DNA of 64,000 nt from DATBLQ01 sp036555325 (GTDB lineage: Bacteria > Pseudomonadota > Alphaproteobacteria > Rhizobiales > Aestuariivirgaceae). Position numbers and translations under genes: made by a program. The notes under the pieces were generated by a model. That model had not been told where the DNA came from, ran no database searches, and saw only the letters and a list, made by a program, of their open reading frames with translations. Below, piece after piece: positions 34,946 to 44,028 of this stretch. Location: positions 16,322-80,321 of the forward strand of contig DATBLQ010000081.1 in NCBI GenBank assembly GCA_036555325.1, written 5' to 3'. Every line of letters starts with the position of its first letter. Positions within the stretch are counted from its first letter, which is position 1.

Positions 34946-36085
34946 TTACTGGTCTTCCTTCGTCTGCCCCATGATTTCCTGGGCGGTAAAATTGATACCG
35001 CAGGATGGGAAGGCATTGCCTACGAAGAAGTTGTCTGACTGGTCGGCGTAAAAGTCCCGGCCGTCCTGGAAATCGGGGTCTTCCACGATAGCAAGCGGCA
35101 ACGCTATCGACTGAGGAATCACCTGACCTTCGAGAGCCGCAATTGCGGTTTTGATCGCAACGGCGACCTGTGCAGGACCGGTACCCGCGGACGAGCACTT
35201 CAGGCCATCCTTCGAATGGGCGCCGCAATATTTGCGGAAGCCGTTTTCCGTCTCGCCGCCCACTGGCACAAAGGGATGGCCGGCATCGATCAAGGCGCGA
35301 ATCGTTCCCGTTGAGCCTCCCTGAACCGTCACCCCATCGAATTTCTTATGCACGGCGACAGCGTCGGCAGTGACCTTTTGAGCGGTTCCATCATCCCATT
35401 TGCCGATCACCTCCACGACTTCCCAATCACCCCCTGACGCTTTGAGAACCTCGTGGATTCCTTCGTGCCGGTCGCGATCAACCGAGGTGCCGGACACGCC
35501 TCGGACTTCGAGGATCTTTCCCTTCTTGTCCGGAATGTTCTTCACCAGCCAATTGGCCCACAAAATCCCCAGGCCCTTCTGATCGACGTTCACGTTGATC
35601 GCTTCGTCGGTATCAAGTGTGTTGTCGAACGCAACGAGCACGACGCCCGCCGCGTTGGCGCGCTTGATGACCGGTCCGAAGGCGGCAGGATTCTGGGCAT
35701 TCACGATGACCGCGTCATATCCTGAATTGATGAAGTTATCGACCGCGGCTATTTGGGCTGCAAGGTCTTCCCCGGTCGAGACGACTTTGAATTCCTTCAA
35801 CTTTGCTGCGACTTCGGGTTGCGCCGCATAGGCTTTGGCAGTCTGAATCATCTGGATTCGCCATGTATTGCCAATGAAACCATTGGCCAGCGCGATCCTG
35901 TAAGGCCCTTGTTTGGCGGGAAATTTGAAATGCTTGGTCTCAGCGGTCCACGGCTTGAAGCAATCCGGTTCCGCGCCAGGGCCAGCCACGACTTCCGGCC
36001 CCGCGGCAAACGCCGCCGAAACGCTGAACGATATAAGCACAGCGCCGGCAAGGGCTCCTTGTTTGAATTTACGCACTAAGTCCAT
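34946..36085 (-). CDS. Sugar-type ABC transporter substrate-binding protein
   Basis: A 379-residue periplasmic-binding-protein type 1 fold with a signal peptide of about 27 residues (ends near AAFAA). RbsB-like landmarks are ANGFIGNTWRIQMIQTAKAYA near 67, SGYDAVIVNAQNP near 123 and VRGVSGTSVDRDRHEGIHEVL near 192. Four Cys are present, which may form periplasmic disulfides. A strong ribosome site (GGGAGGAAACAA) precedes ATG 36085. It is divergent from the polyamine-type importer across 161 bases. Confidence 0.88.
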   Translation of the reverse strand: MDLVRKFKQGALAGAVLISFSVSAAFAAGPEVVAGPGAEPDCFKPWTAETKHFKFPAKQGPYRIALANGFIGNTWRIQMIQTAKAYAAQPEVAAKLKEFKVVSTGEDLAAQIAAVDNFINSGYDAVIVNAQNPAAFGPVIKRANAAGVVLVAFDNTLDTDEAINVNVDQKGLGILWANWLVKNIPDKKGKILEVRGVSGTSVDRDRHEGIHEVLKASGGDWEVVEVIGKWDDGTAQKVTADAVAVHKKFDGVTVQGGSTGTIRALIDAGHPFVPVGGETENGFRKYCGAHSKDGLKCSSAGTGPAQVAVAIKTAIAALEGQVIPQSIALPLAIVEDPDFQDGRDFYADQSDNFFVGNAFPSCGINFTAQEIMGQTKEDQ

Positions 36086-36131
36086 TTGTTTCCTCCCTCA
36101 TGGACAAATCTAGCAATTCAAACTTAGCACT

Positions 36132-36146
36132 ACTTGTATGACAAGT
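36132..36146. promoter_or_regulatory. Palindromic operator candidate in the divergent promoter region
   Basis: ACTTGT-ATG-ACAAGT is a perfect 6-bp inverted repeat midway between two divergent importer operons. TTGT...ACAA palindromes of this spacing are typical of GntR/FadR-type operators. No GntR gene is in the window. One site could control both transporters. Confidence 0.45.
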
Positions 36147-36246
36147 GCACCCACTAATCTGCCAACTCGTCGTGAGGCGAAGTCAAATTGACTCGTTTTT
36201 GGAATTGGTACAATTTCCCCAGTCCCCCTCTGATAGGAGCTGGCCC

Positions 36247-37308
36247 ATGACTTCGCCCCACATCAAGTTTTGTGCGCTGCTGGCCGTCGTTGGTTTCTTT
36301 CTTGTGCCAATTCCCAAGGGCGAGGCACAGGAACTCAATGCGCTCGTCTGGTGCGATCACTCCGATCCTGCCGTGCTCAAGCCCTTTGAAGACGCCAATG
36401 CGGTGAAGGTTAATGTAAAGGAGTTCGAAGGAACGGGTGCCGGCCTAGCAATAGTCGAACAATCGAACCCGGGCGATTGGGACGTAATGGTGATCGACTC
36501 GATCGATGTGCGGCGCGGGGTGGAAAAGGGTCTTTTCGAGCCCTTGCCGGAAGATCAGCTTCCGCTTGCCGATGTCTTTCCGGAAGTAACCATGGACAAC
36601 CACACCAAGGTCGACGGCAAGCGATACGGAATTACCGAGAAGTTCGGTTACAACACCATCGGCTATAACAATCAGAAGGTCGATCCGAACGACATGCAAA
36701 GCTTGGCGTCCTTGTCCTCTGAGAAGTACAAGGGCCGCATCGCCATTTACGATTATTATCTGCCCGTGATCGGCATGGCGGCTTTGGCGACCGGAAAAAA
36801 GACGGCGGAGCTGACCGCCGATGATCTTCCGGCGATCAGGGAAGTTCTGCTGAAGTGGAAAGCGAACTCAAAACTGGTGGGCGAGGTGACAGCCAGTCAA
36901 ACCGCGTTGGCGACCGGTGAGGTGGATGTACTGGTCGGTGGCGGAGAATGGGTGACAGCGGGTCTTGCCAAGGAAAATCCCGCTCTCGATTTCTCAATTC
37001 CCAAAGAAGGTGGAATTCTCTGGTCGCAATCGCTTGCCATGTTTTCGGCCAGCAACAACAAGGATCTGGCGCTCAAGTTCATTCAATATATCATGAGCCC
37101 GGACGGCCAGGCGCGACTGGCAACATCGTCCTGCTATTGGGGCATGCCGGCAAATCAGAAAGCCGCGCTTTCTGATGAACAAAAAAAGATCCTGCGCTTC
37201 GATGAACAGAAGCAATTTCTCGCCCGCGCGCAGCCCTATCCGGCTCCAGACGCCGATCTAGACAAGAAGATGCAGGACATTTGGACTGAAATGCTGCAAG
37301 CTCAATGA
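36247..37308 (+). CDS. Extracellular solute-binding protein, PotD/spermidine-putrescine type
   Basis: A 353-residue periplasmic binding protein with a signal peptide (hydrophobic FCALLAVVGFFLVPI, cleavage near GEA). It shows the PotD-like pattern NALVWCDHSDPAVLKPFEDAN at the mature N terminus and ITEKFGYNTIGYNNQKVDP near 130-150. The substrate may be a polyamine or an unrelated small molecule; PotD-like proteins are diverse. ATG 36247 with AGGAG upstream is chosen over an in-frame start at 36145. It is first in an operon with permeases and ATPase. Confidence 0.88.
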   Translation: MTSPHIKFCALLAVVGFFLVPIPKGEAQELNALVWCDHSDPAVLKPFEDANAVKVNVKEFEGTGAGLAIVEQSNPGDWDVMVIDSIDVRRGVEKGLFEPLPEDQLPLADVFPEVTMDNHTKVDGKRYGITEKFGYNTIGYNNQKVDPNDMQSLASLSSEKYKGRIAIYDYYLPVIGMAALATGKKTAELTADDLPAIREVLLKWKANSKLVGEVTASQTALATGEVDVLVGGGEWVTAGLAKENPALDFSIPKEGGILWSQSLAMFSASNNKDLALKFIQYIMSPDGQARLATSSCYWGMPANQKAALSDEQKKILRFDEQKQFLARAQPYPAPDADLDKKMQDIWTEMLQAQ

Positions 37309-37311
37309 AGG

Positions 37312-38184
37312 ATGTCGCGAGGCGAATCGGTACGACACTCATCTGCAACTCGCCTGAAGCCGTGGCTTTTTGCCGGCCCGGCATTGTTGTGGACAATAGC
37401 GTTCTTTCTACTTCCGTTCCTCGCAATGGGGTTGGTGAGCCTGTGGCGGCTTTCTCCAGGCGGACTGGACCGCAGCCTTAGCTTTTCCAACTATTCGCAG
37501 TTTTTCGACAATCCCAGCTACTACCAGGCAATGATCAACTCCCTTGAGGTCACGGCCGTCGTTACCCTTGTCTCAATCCTGCTCGCCTATCCCCTCGCTT
37601 GGATTCTCGCCGAACGAATCCCGGAACGCTGGCAACGCCTTGCCTTGACCTTGGCCATCCTGCCGTTTTGGACCTCGTACGTCGTGAGATCCTACAGCTG
37701 GCTCCTGGTCTTGGCCGAACGGGGCATAGTAAACAATGCCCTTCTGTCCGTCAGGCTGCTGGATCAGCCGGTACAACTCGCCAATACTCGGTTTGCCACC
37801 GTTTTGGGATTTGTGCATTTTTTCGTCATGCTGCTGACCCTCACGATTTACGCCAGCCTCAAGCAGCTTCCGGCGAGCTATCGGCACGCAGCGGCCGATC
37901 TCGGCGCCAGCCGCCTGCAGACATTCATACATGTCATCCTGCCATTGACGTTGCCGGGAATCACGGTCGGTGCGTTTCTTACCTTTGTCCTTGCCATCGG
38001 AGACTACATCACTCCCCAGATCTTGGGAGGCAACAATGAACTGCTCATGCCGCAACTCATTATGCTCCAGATCGGCAGGCGCGGTGATTTTCCTCTCGCC
38101 TCCGCGCTGTCCTTGATCCTCATGCTCGCGGTGAGCATTGCCTATATTGCCGCTGCGCGCTGGCTCAAGCTCGAGAGAAGTTAG
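37312..38184 (+). CDS. ABC transporter permease, PotB type
   Basis: A 290-residue inner-membrane permease with about six helices. The EAA loop is HAAADLGASRLQTFIHVILPLTLPG near 200-225, followed by LAIGDYITPQILGG, typical of PotB. ATG 37312 is 3 bases after the potD-like stop, and AAGG abuts it, so translation probably depends on coupling. Confidence 0.88.
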   Translation: MSRGESVRHSSATRLKPWLFAGPALLWTIAFFLLPFLAMGLVSLWRLSPGGLDRSLSFSNYSQFFDNPSYYQAMINSLEVTAVVTLVSILLAYPLAWILAERIPERWQRLALTLAILPFWTSYVVRSYSWLLVLAERGIVNNALLSVRLLDQPVQLANTRFATVLGFVHFFVMLLTLTIYASLKQLPASYRHAAADLGASRLQTFIHVILPLTLPGITVGAFLTFVLAIGDYITPQILGGNNELLMPQLIMLQIGRRGDFPLASALSLILMLAVSIAYIAAARWLKLERS

Positions 38185-38185
38185 C

Positions 38186-38968
38186 ATGCAAAAGCTTGGC
38201 CGAGCGGCGACGGTTACTTATGCACTCTTGCTTTACGCCTTTATCTTTTTCCCCGTTATCGTCCTTGTGCTCTTTTCGTTCCAGGGGTCACTCTTTCCGG
38301 TTCCGCCGTTCAACGGGCCGTCGCTGCGGTGGTATCGGGCAGCGCTTGGCGATGAGCGGCTCACCTCGGCGCTTGTCAATTCGCTGCTGGTCGCCGTTTC
38401 ATCTTCGATTGTTTCGGTCTTGCTCGGCTTTCTAGCTGCGTATGGATTTGCGCGATACAGACTACGCGGAACTGCCTTCTTCCGCGGATTGATTACCGCG
38501 CCGCTGTCGGTCAGCTACCTCATCATAGGAATGGGGTTGCTTATCCTGTTCAATGGCACCGGTGTGCCAAAATCGCTCACTGCCGCTGCCATCGGTCATG
38601 TGGTGATCAATCTTCCTCTGTGCTTTGCAATCATCTACAGCCAGTTTGGCGAGCACCAGGTAAATATTGAACGCGCCGCACGCGATTTGGGTGCCAACGA
38701 TTGGCAGGTATTGATACTCATCACCGCACCAATCCTATGGCCCGCGCTGTTTGCCAGTTTCTTCCTGTCAATGACATTTTCCTGGGACGAGTTTGTGATC
38801 GCCTTCCTGCTGACCCGCTTCGATACCACTTTGCCGGTGGAAATCTGGAGCCTTCTGCGCTCGGGCTTGAGTCCTAAAACCAATGCCATCGGGTCGGTGG
38901 TATTTGGCATCTCGGTGATAATGGTGCTGGTTCTCGAGCTGGTGGTGCTGCGAAGACGGAAGTCATGA
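38186..38968 (+). CDS. ABC transporter permease, PotC type
   Basis: A 260-residue permease with about six helices. The EAA loop is RAARDLGANDWQVLILITAPILWPA near 170-195, and TFSWDEFVIAFLLTRFDTTLPVEIWSLLRSG follows, as in PotC. ATG 38186 is one base after the upstream stop; an in-frame start at 38138 would overlap the upstream gene. Confidence 0.88.
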   Translation: MQKLGRAATVTYALLLYAFIFFPVIVLVLFSFQGSLFPVPPFNGPSLRWYRAALGDERLTSALVNSLLVAVSSSIVSVLLGFLAAYGFARYRLRGTAFFRGLITAPLSVSYLIIGMGLLILFNGTGVPKSLTAAAIGHVVINLPLCFAIIYSQFGEHQVNIERAARDLGANDWQVLILITAPILWPALFASFFLSMTFSWDEFVIAFLLTRFDTTLPVEIWSLLRSGLSPKTNAIGSVVFGISVIMVLVLELVVLRRRKS

Positions 38969-40032
38969 CTGAACCGCTCGCCGTTATCCGCAATGTCTCC
39001 CACCGTTTCGGCACGGTGAGCGTGCTTGACGATGTCTCGTTGAACATAGCCGCCGGCAGATTCACCGTACTGCTCGGACCATCGGGCTCTGGCAAGACGA
39101 CTCTTTTGTCGATTGTCGGAGGATTCCTGATACCAACCGAGGGGCAAATCCTGATCGCTGGGGTAGATTGCACCCATATGCCTCCCGCCCAGCGGCCCAC
39201 GACAACCGTGTTCCAGGATTATGCCTTGTTTCCCCACATGTCGGTTGCTGCCAATGTGGCGTTCGGTTTGAGAATGCGCGGCATACGCCGGCGCACTCGC
39301 CGTGCGGCCGCCATTGAGATGCTCGGTTTGGTCGGCCTTGAGCACATGGCAGAAAAAAGGCCCCACCAGCTTTCCGGCGGCCAAAGGCAAAGAGTGGCAC
39401 TTGCCCGCGCTTTGGTCGTGGAACCGCAAGTGCTGCTGCTGGACGAGCCTCTCGGCGCTCTTGATTTGAAGCTTCGCCGGCAAATGCAAGATGAGCTCAA
39501 GTCGATCCAAAAACGAGTTGGCACTGCCTTCCTCCACGTAACCCATGATCAGGAAGAGGCCATGGCGCTTGCCGATGAGGTCGTGGTGATGAACCAGGGC
39601 CGCATTGTGGATTGGGGGGCGCCCGAGAAGGTCTACTCTCGCCCCCGCACCCGTTTCAGCGCAAGCTTCATGGGAGAAAGTACTTTGCTGGAGGGAAAAG
39701 TAGTTGAGGTCGATGGCGACCAGTTGATTATCGCGACGTCCCTCGGACGTCTCACCCTGCCCGGAAGGGCAGCGCAGGGAGAGCACGTTGCCCTCGCCAT
39801 CCGGCCGGAACGACTTACACTGCGGAGCACGCGCGATGCCTGGCTGCACCTGGGGCGAGCGCTGGTGACCGATCTGGTTTTCCAGGGCAGTTTCAAACGC
39901 GTGACCGCAGTGAGCGAAAGCGTCCCGCCGGTCGAGCTTGTGATTCGTGTCGGCACTGATGAGCAAGTCACGGTTGGCGCGCGTGCCGACATTTACTGCA
40001 AGCCCGCAGATCTCATTTTGCTACGAAACTGA
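38965..40032 (+). CDS. ABC transporter ATP-binding protein, PotA type
   Basis: A 355-residue ATPase. Walker A is GPSGSGKTTLLS near residue 36, the signature is QLSGGQRQRVALARAL near 136, Walker B is VLLLDEPLGALD near 156, and the H-loop is VTHDQEEAM. A C-terminal TOBE domain (about 270-355) is typical of polyamine and Fe importers. ATG overlaps the PotC stop by 4 bases. A 443-codon open frame on the opposite strand is a shadow. Confidence 0.92.
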   Translation: MTEPLAVIRNVSHRFGTVSVLDDVSLNIAAGRFTVLLGPSGSGKTTLLSIVGGFLIPTEGQILIAGVDCTHMPPAQRPTTTVFQDYALFPHMSVAANVAFGLRMRGIRRRTRRAAAIEMLGLVGLEHMAEKRPHQLSGGQRQRVALARALVVEPQVLLLDEPLGALDLKLRRQMQDELKSIQKRVGTAFLHVTHDQEEAMALADEVVVMNQGRIVDWGAPEKVYSRPRTRFSASFMGESTLLEGKVVEVDGDQLIIATSLGRLTLPGRAAQGEHVALAIRPERLTLRSTRDAWLHLGRALVTDLVFQGSFKRVTAVSESVPPVELVIRVGTDEQVTVGARADIYCKPADLILLRN

Positions 40033-40043
40033 GGGAACCCGAT

Positions 40044-40796
40044 TTGCCTCTGATCCAGGTTTCGGAAGAAAGTTGGTATGAAACCATCAAGATGGCAGAC
40101 GGCGTCACGCTGATCCACGAACCTTGGATTAAGCCCTTCTACCGCTGCAACATGTGGCATGTACGCGGTCGCGATCGCGACCTGCTGTTCGATTCGGGTC
40201 TTGGCCATGTAAGTCTTCGCGCAAACGTGGCACTGCTGAGTGAGCGGCCTCTTATTTGCGTGGCGAGCCACACGCATTTTGACCACATTGGAAGCCACCA
40301 TGAGTTCAGCGATCGACGCGTGCACCGGGCAGAAGCGAGCATCCTGGCCGACCCACGCAATGAATGGACACTGGCCGACAAATACGCCACCGACGGCATG
40401 TTCGACCGGTTGCCGCCTGCCTGGGACGCGTCGAAATATCGGGTGAAAGCTGCGCCCGCCAGCCTCCTTCTCGATCACGGCGCAACGATCGATCTCGGAG
40501 ATCGTGCGTTCGAGGTCGTGCACACTCCGGGGCATTCGCCGGGCGGGATAGGCCTACTCGAGACGCGCACCGGTATTTTCCTCTCGGGCGACATCGTCTA
40601 TGACGGCCCGCTGATCGACGACGCCTATCATTCCAACCCGGAAGACTATGCCGCCACTTTGCGACAGCTTCATGGGCTCAAAGCGAGCATTGTGCACGGT
40701 GGCCACTTTCCCAGCTTCGGACCCGTTAGGCTTCGGCAGATCATAGACGATTACTTGGCCGGCCGGAGACAGGCTGGCTGTCACCTCGTCCCCTGA
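40044..40796 (+). CDS. MBL-fold metallo-hydrolase
   Basis: A 250-residue metallo-beta-lactamase-fold hydrolase. The metal motif HTHFDHIGSHH is near residue 75, the third-ligand segment HTPGHSPGGIGLLE near 160, DIVYDGP near 190 and the last His in VHGGHFPSFG near 220. This fits a thioester/glyoxalase-II-like or lactonase-type enzyme. The substrate is unknown. The start is TTG 40044 with GAGG 9 bases upstream; no ATG fits well. It lies 11 bases after the ATPase and is likely co-transcribed. Confidence 0.85.
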   Translation: MPLIQVSEESWYETIKMADGVTLIHEPWIKPFYRCNMWHVRGRDRDLLFDSGLGHVSLRANVALLSERPLICVASHTHFDHIGSHHEFSDRRVHRAEASILADPRNEWTLADKYATDGMFDRLPPAWDASKYRVKAAPASLLLDHGATIDLGDRAFEVVHTPGHSPGGIGLLETRTGIFLSGDIVYDGPLIDDAYHSNPEDYAATLRQLHGLKASIVHGGHFPSFGPVRLRQIIDDYLAGRRQAGCHLVP

Positions 40797-40898
40797 ACTT
40801 GGCATCAAGGCGAGTTTTCATTCAGTCCGAATGTCGCTAATCTGGTGTCCCGCCGGCGGATCTTTGCTTCTGCCACGAGCAGTTTGGGAGAGTCACAC

Positions 40899-41873
40899 AT
40901 GTTACAACTCAGCAGAGAAGAATTGCTGCAGGCCTATCGGCGGATGAAGACCATCCGCGAGTTTGAGGAACGGCTGCACGTGGAATTTGGCAATGGCGAG
41001 TTTCCGGGATTCGTTCATCTCTACGCCGGTGAGGAGGCAAGTGCGGTCGGCGTCTGCCAACAGCTTAAGGAGGATGTCGATTATATCGCCAGCACGCACC
41101 GCGGGCACGGACATTCGATTGCCAAAGGTTGCGATGTTGACGCGATGATGCTGGAAATCTTCGGCAAGCAGGGCGGTCTATGCAAAGGCAAAGGCGGATC
41201 CATGCATATCGCCGACCTCGACAAGGGAATGATGGGCGCCAATGGGATCGTCGGGGGCGGTCCGCCCCTAGTGTGTGGTGCCGCCCTGTCAGCGAAGCAT
41301 CTCAAAACGGGCGGAGTCGCCATCGCCTTTGTGGGTGATGGAGGGTCGAACCAGGGCACCACTTTCGAAGCCATGAATTTGGCGGCCGTGTGGAAGCTTC
41401 CGGCGATCTTCATTTTTGAGAACAATGGGTACGCGGAGTCCACTGCCAGCAGCTGGTCCGTCGCGTCAGGCGATATTGCCAAACGTGCGGATGCCTTCGG
41501 TATGCCGGGCAAAATCGTCAACGGACATGACTTCTTTGCCGTTTATGAGGCTGCCAAGGAGGCAATAGACCGAGCTCGGGAAGGCGAGGGGCCCTCGCTG
41601 CTCGAGTTTAAACTTAATCGCTACTACGGGCATTTCGAGGGGGATGCGCAGACCTATCGCGGCAAGGACGAAGTAAAGCGACTTCGCCAGGAGAAGGATT
41701 GCCTCAAGCTGTTCCGTTCGCGGGTAACCGAAACACAGCTCCTCGATGAACGTCAGTTCGCCGAAATCGATGACGAGGTGACTGGGCTCATCGAAAACGC
41801 GGTAATGAAAGCCAAGGCCGCACCTTATCCGACGGCCGCGGAATTGCACACCGACGTCTATGTTTCCTATTGA
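40899..41873 (+). CDS. Thiamine-pyrophosphate-dependent dehydrogenase E1 alpha subunit (acetoin dehydrogenase-like)
   Basis: A 324-residue E1 alpha of the pyruvate/acetoin dehydrogenase family. It has the TPP-binding GDGGSNQGTTFEAMNLAAVWKLPAIFIFENNGYAE region near 145-180, abbreviated here, and STHRGHGHSIAKG near 65. The E2 partner is of the AcoC type, so acetoin or a related 2-oxo/alpha-hydroxy-ketone is more likely than pyruvate. ATG 40899 with GGGAG upstream is chosen. A 102-bp gap separates it from the MBL gene and may hold an internal promoter. Confidence 0.9.
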   Translation: MLQLSREELLQAYRRMKTIREFEERLHVEFGNGEFPGFVHLYAGEEASAVGVCQQLKEDVDYIASTHRGHGHSIAKGCDVDAMMLEIFGKQGGLCKGKGGSMHIADLDKGMMGANGIVGGGPPLVCGAALSAKHLKTGGVAIAFVGDGGSNQGTTFEAMNLAAVWKLPAIFIFENNGYAESTASSWSVASGDIAKRADAFGMPGKIVNGHDFFAVYEAAKEAIDRAREGEGPSLLEFKLNRYYGHFEGDAQTYRGKDEVKRLRQEKDCLKLFRSRVTETQLLDERQFAEIDDEVTGLIENAVMKAKAAPYPTAAELHTDVYVSY

Positions 41874-41885
41874 GGGAGAGTAGCT

Positions 41886-42902
41886 ATGGCCAGGAAACTT
41901 TCTTTCAGGAATGCAGTCAACGAAGCTCTCGCCCTGGAAATGGAACGCGACTCACGCGTCATCGTCATGGGTGAGGATGTTTCCGGCGGCACCGGCTCTC
42001 CCGGCGAAACCGACGCCTGGGGCGGGCCATTTGGCGTCACCAAGGGACTGTCGAAGCGCTTCCCCGATCAAGTGCTTGACACGCCGATCAGTGAATCAGG
42101 CTTCATAGGTGCGGCGGTCGGCGCAGCCGCGTCTGGTTTGCGGCCCGTGGCCGAACTCATGTTCGTCGACTTCATGGGCGTCTGCTTCGACCAGATTTTC
42201 AATCAGGCGGCTAAGTTCCGTTACATGTTTGGCGGGAAAGCCACAACACCTGTGGTGATCCGCTGCATGATCGGAGGAGGGTATCGGGCTGCCGCCCAGC
42301 ATTCGCAAATTCTGTACAGCGTCTTTACCCACATACCTGGGCTGAAATGCGCCGTGCCGTCGTCACCGTATGAGGCAAAGGGCCTCCTGATACAGGCAAT
42401 CCGCGAGGATGATCCAGTCATGTTTTTCGAGCACAAGATGCTTTACGACGTGGAAGAAGAAGTGCCCGAAGGCGCCTACACTATTCCTTTCGGCGAGGCG
42501 AATCTGTTGCGCGAGGGCAAGGATGTGACGATTGTCGCTCTCGGCCGGATGGTGATGCTGGCCATGCAGGCGGCCGACGCCTTGGCCAAGGACAAGATCA
42601 CCTGTGATGTCATCGATCCACGCACGACGTCCCCCCTTGATGTCGATACCATCCTGGACAGCGTCGAAAACACCGGCCGGCTTGTCGTTGTGGACGAGTC
42701 CCATCCGCGCTGCTCGATGGCCACCGATATTGCCGCCCTCGTCGCGCAGGAAGCTTTCGACGCGTTGAAGGCCCCGATCCAGATGGTGACGGCGCCGCAC
42801 ACGCCGGTCCCCTTCTCTCCGGCTCTTGAAGACCTCTACCTCCCGAGCGCCGACAAGATCTCAGCGGCGGTACGCAAGATCAGGCAGAAAGCTGCCGCAT
42901 GA
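41886..42902 (+). CDS. Dehydrogenase E1 beta subunit (acetoin dehydrogenase-like)
   Basis: A 338-residue transketolase-like E1 beta. Landmarks are VIVMGEDVSGGTG near 22-35, TPISESGFIGAAVGAAASGLRPV near 67 and the C-terminal LVVVDESHPRCSMATDIAA near 260. It pairs with the alpha subunit 12 bases upstream to decarboxylate or cleave the substrate and load the lipoyl arm of E2. GGGAGAG precedes ATG 41886. Confidence 0.92.
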   Translation: MARKLSFRNAVNEALALEMERDSRVIVMGEDVSGGTGSPGETDAWGGPFGVTKGLSKRFPDQVLDTPISESGFIGAAVGAAASGLRPVAELMFVDFMGVCFDQIFNQAAKFRYMFGGKATTPVVIRCMIGGGYRAAAQHSQILYSVFTHIPGLKCAVPSSPYEAKGLLIQAIREDDPVMFFEHKMLYDVEEEVPEGAYTIPFGEANLLREGKDVTIVALGRMVMLAMQAADALAKDKITCDVIDPRTTSPLDVDTILDSVENTGRLVVVDESHPRCSMATDIAALVAQEAFDALKAPIQMVTAPHTPVPFSPALEDLYLPSADKISAAVRKIRQKAAA

Positions 42903-44020
42903 GCGACACTCTGAAGGCTGTGGTAATGCCCAAATGGGGACTTGCCATGTCGGAAGGCATGCTCGCCAAATGGCACATCGCTGAAGGTGCCGAAATCAAG
43001 TCCGGTCAAGAAATCTGCGACATCGAAACGAGCAAGATCGCCAACGCGATGGAGTCGTCTGTTACCGGGCGAGTGCTTCGACGCGTGGCGCAGGAAGGGA
43101 CAACTCTTCCGGTCGGTGCGCTCATCGCGGTCGTAGGTGAGGGCACCACGACCAGCGGCGATGTCGATGCCTTCATCAACCGGTTTGAGCAGGAATTCGC
43201 CACGGCGGCGAAGGAGTCCAGCGCCGAGGAAGCCGGCAGTCAGACCATCGATGTGGGCGGGCGGAAAATCAACTATCTCAAACTCGGCGACGCCGCAGGT
43301 GTACCGATTATCCTGGTTCATGGGTTCGGAGCTGATCTGAATACATGGATGTTCAACCAGCCGCAGCTTGCCCAAACCCATACCGTCTATGCCTTCGATC
43401 TGCCGGGCCATGGTCAGTCCGACAAATTGGTAGCGGAGGGAACAGTCGCTGAATTTGCCAAGGCCACGGCCGGCTTCATGGATGCCCTGCAGGTCGCAAG
43501 AGCCCACCTTGTGGGCCAATCGCTGGGCGGGGCGATTGTGCTGCAGCTGGCGGCTGGCCATCCCGAGAAGGTCGCTTCACTGACCCTCATTTCGAGCGCT
43601 GGCCTCGGTCCCGATATCAATATGCCCTATGTCGAGGCTTTTATTGGAGCAACGGGCCGAAGGGACCTTAAACCGGAACTGGAGAAATTGTTCGCCGATC
43701 CGCAACTTGTCAGCCGAGACATGATCAACGATGTTCTCAAGTACAAGCGCATGGATGGCGTGGACAAGGTTCTTCGCACCATTGCTGCAGGTGCATTTGC
43801 CGGCGGAAAGCAGAGCGCCGTTCTGCGCGAGCAGCTCGCCGCCGCAAAGGCTCCCGTGCAGGTCATCTTCGGGGCGCAAGACCAGATCATTCCAGCGAAA
43901 CACGCGGAAGGCTTGGGTGGCAATGTGAAGGTTCGGATTATTCCGCAGGCAAGTCACATGCCGCACATGGAAGCAGCGGGCGAAGTAAACAGGCTGATCG
44001 CCGAGCTAGCCAAGCCATAA
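42899..44020 (+). CDS. Lipoyl-bearing E2-like component with alpha/beta-hydrolase domain (AcoC-like)
   Basis: A 373-residue fusion. Residues 1-80 are a lipoyl domain with the modified Lys in DIETSKIANAM near 46. Residues about 115-373 are an alpha/beta-hydrolase with oxyanion HGFGAD, nucleophile elbow VGQSLGG near 200, acid in GAQDQIIP and His in ASHMPHMEAA. This replaces the usual HxxxDG acyltransferase domain and is the AcoC architecture of acetoin dehydrogenases. No E3 gene is present nearby. ATG overlaps the E1 beta stop by 4 bases. Confidence 0.91.
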   Translation: MSDTLKAVVMPKWGLAMSEGMLAKWHIAEGAEIKSGQEICDIETSKIANAMESSVTGRVLRRVAQEGTTLPVGALIAVVGEGTTTSGDVDAFINRFEQEFATAAKESSAEEAGSQTIDVGGRKINYLKLGDAAGVPIILVHGFGADLNTWMFNQPQLAQTHTVYAFDLPGHGQSDKLVAEGTVAEFAKATAGFMDALQVARAHLVGQSLGGAIVLQLAAGHPEKVASLTLISSAGLGPDINMPYVEAFIGATGRRDLKPELEKLFADPQLVSRDMINDVLKYKRMDGVDKVLRTIAAGAFAGGKQSAVLREQLAAAKAPVQVIFGAQDQIIPAKHAEGLGGNVKVRIIPQASHMPHMEAAGEVNRLIAELAKP

Positions 44021-44028
44021 CATCGCCG

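Noticed and set aside
38635..39966. A 443-codon open frame on the minus strand
   Set aside because: It lies wholly opposite the PotC/PotA-type genes, whose Walker and signature motifs are intact. Its translation has no recognisable domain, and long antisense frames are common at this GC content.
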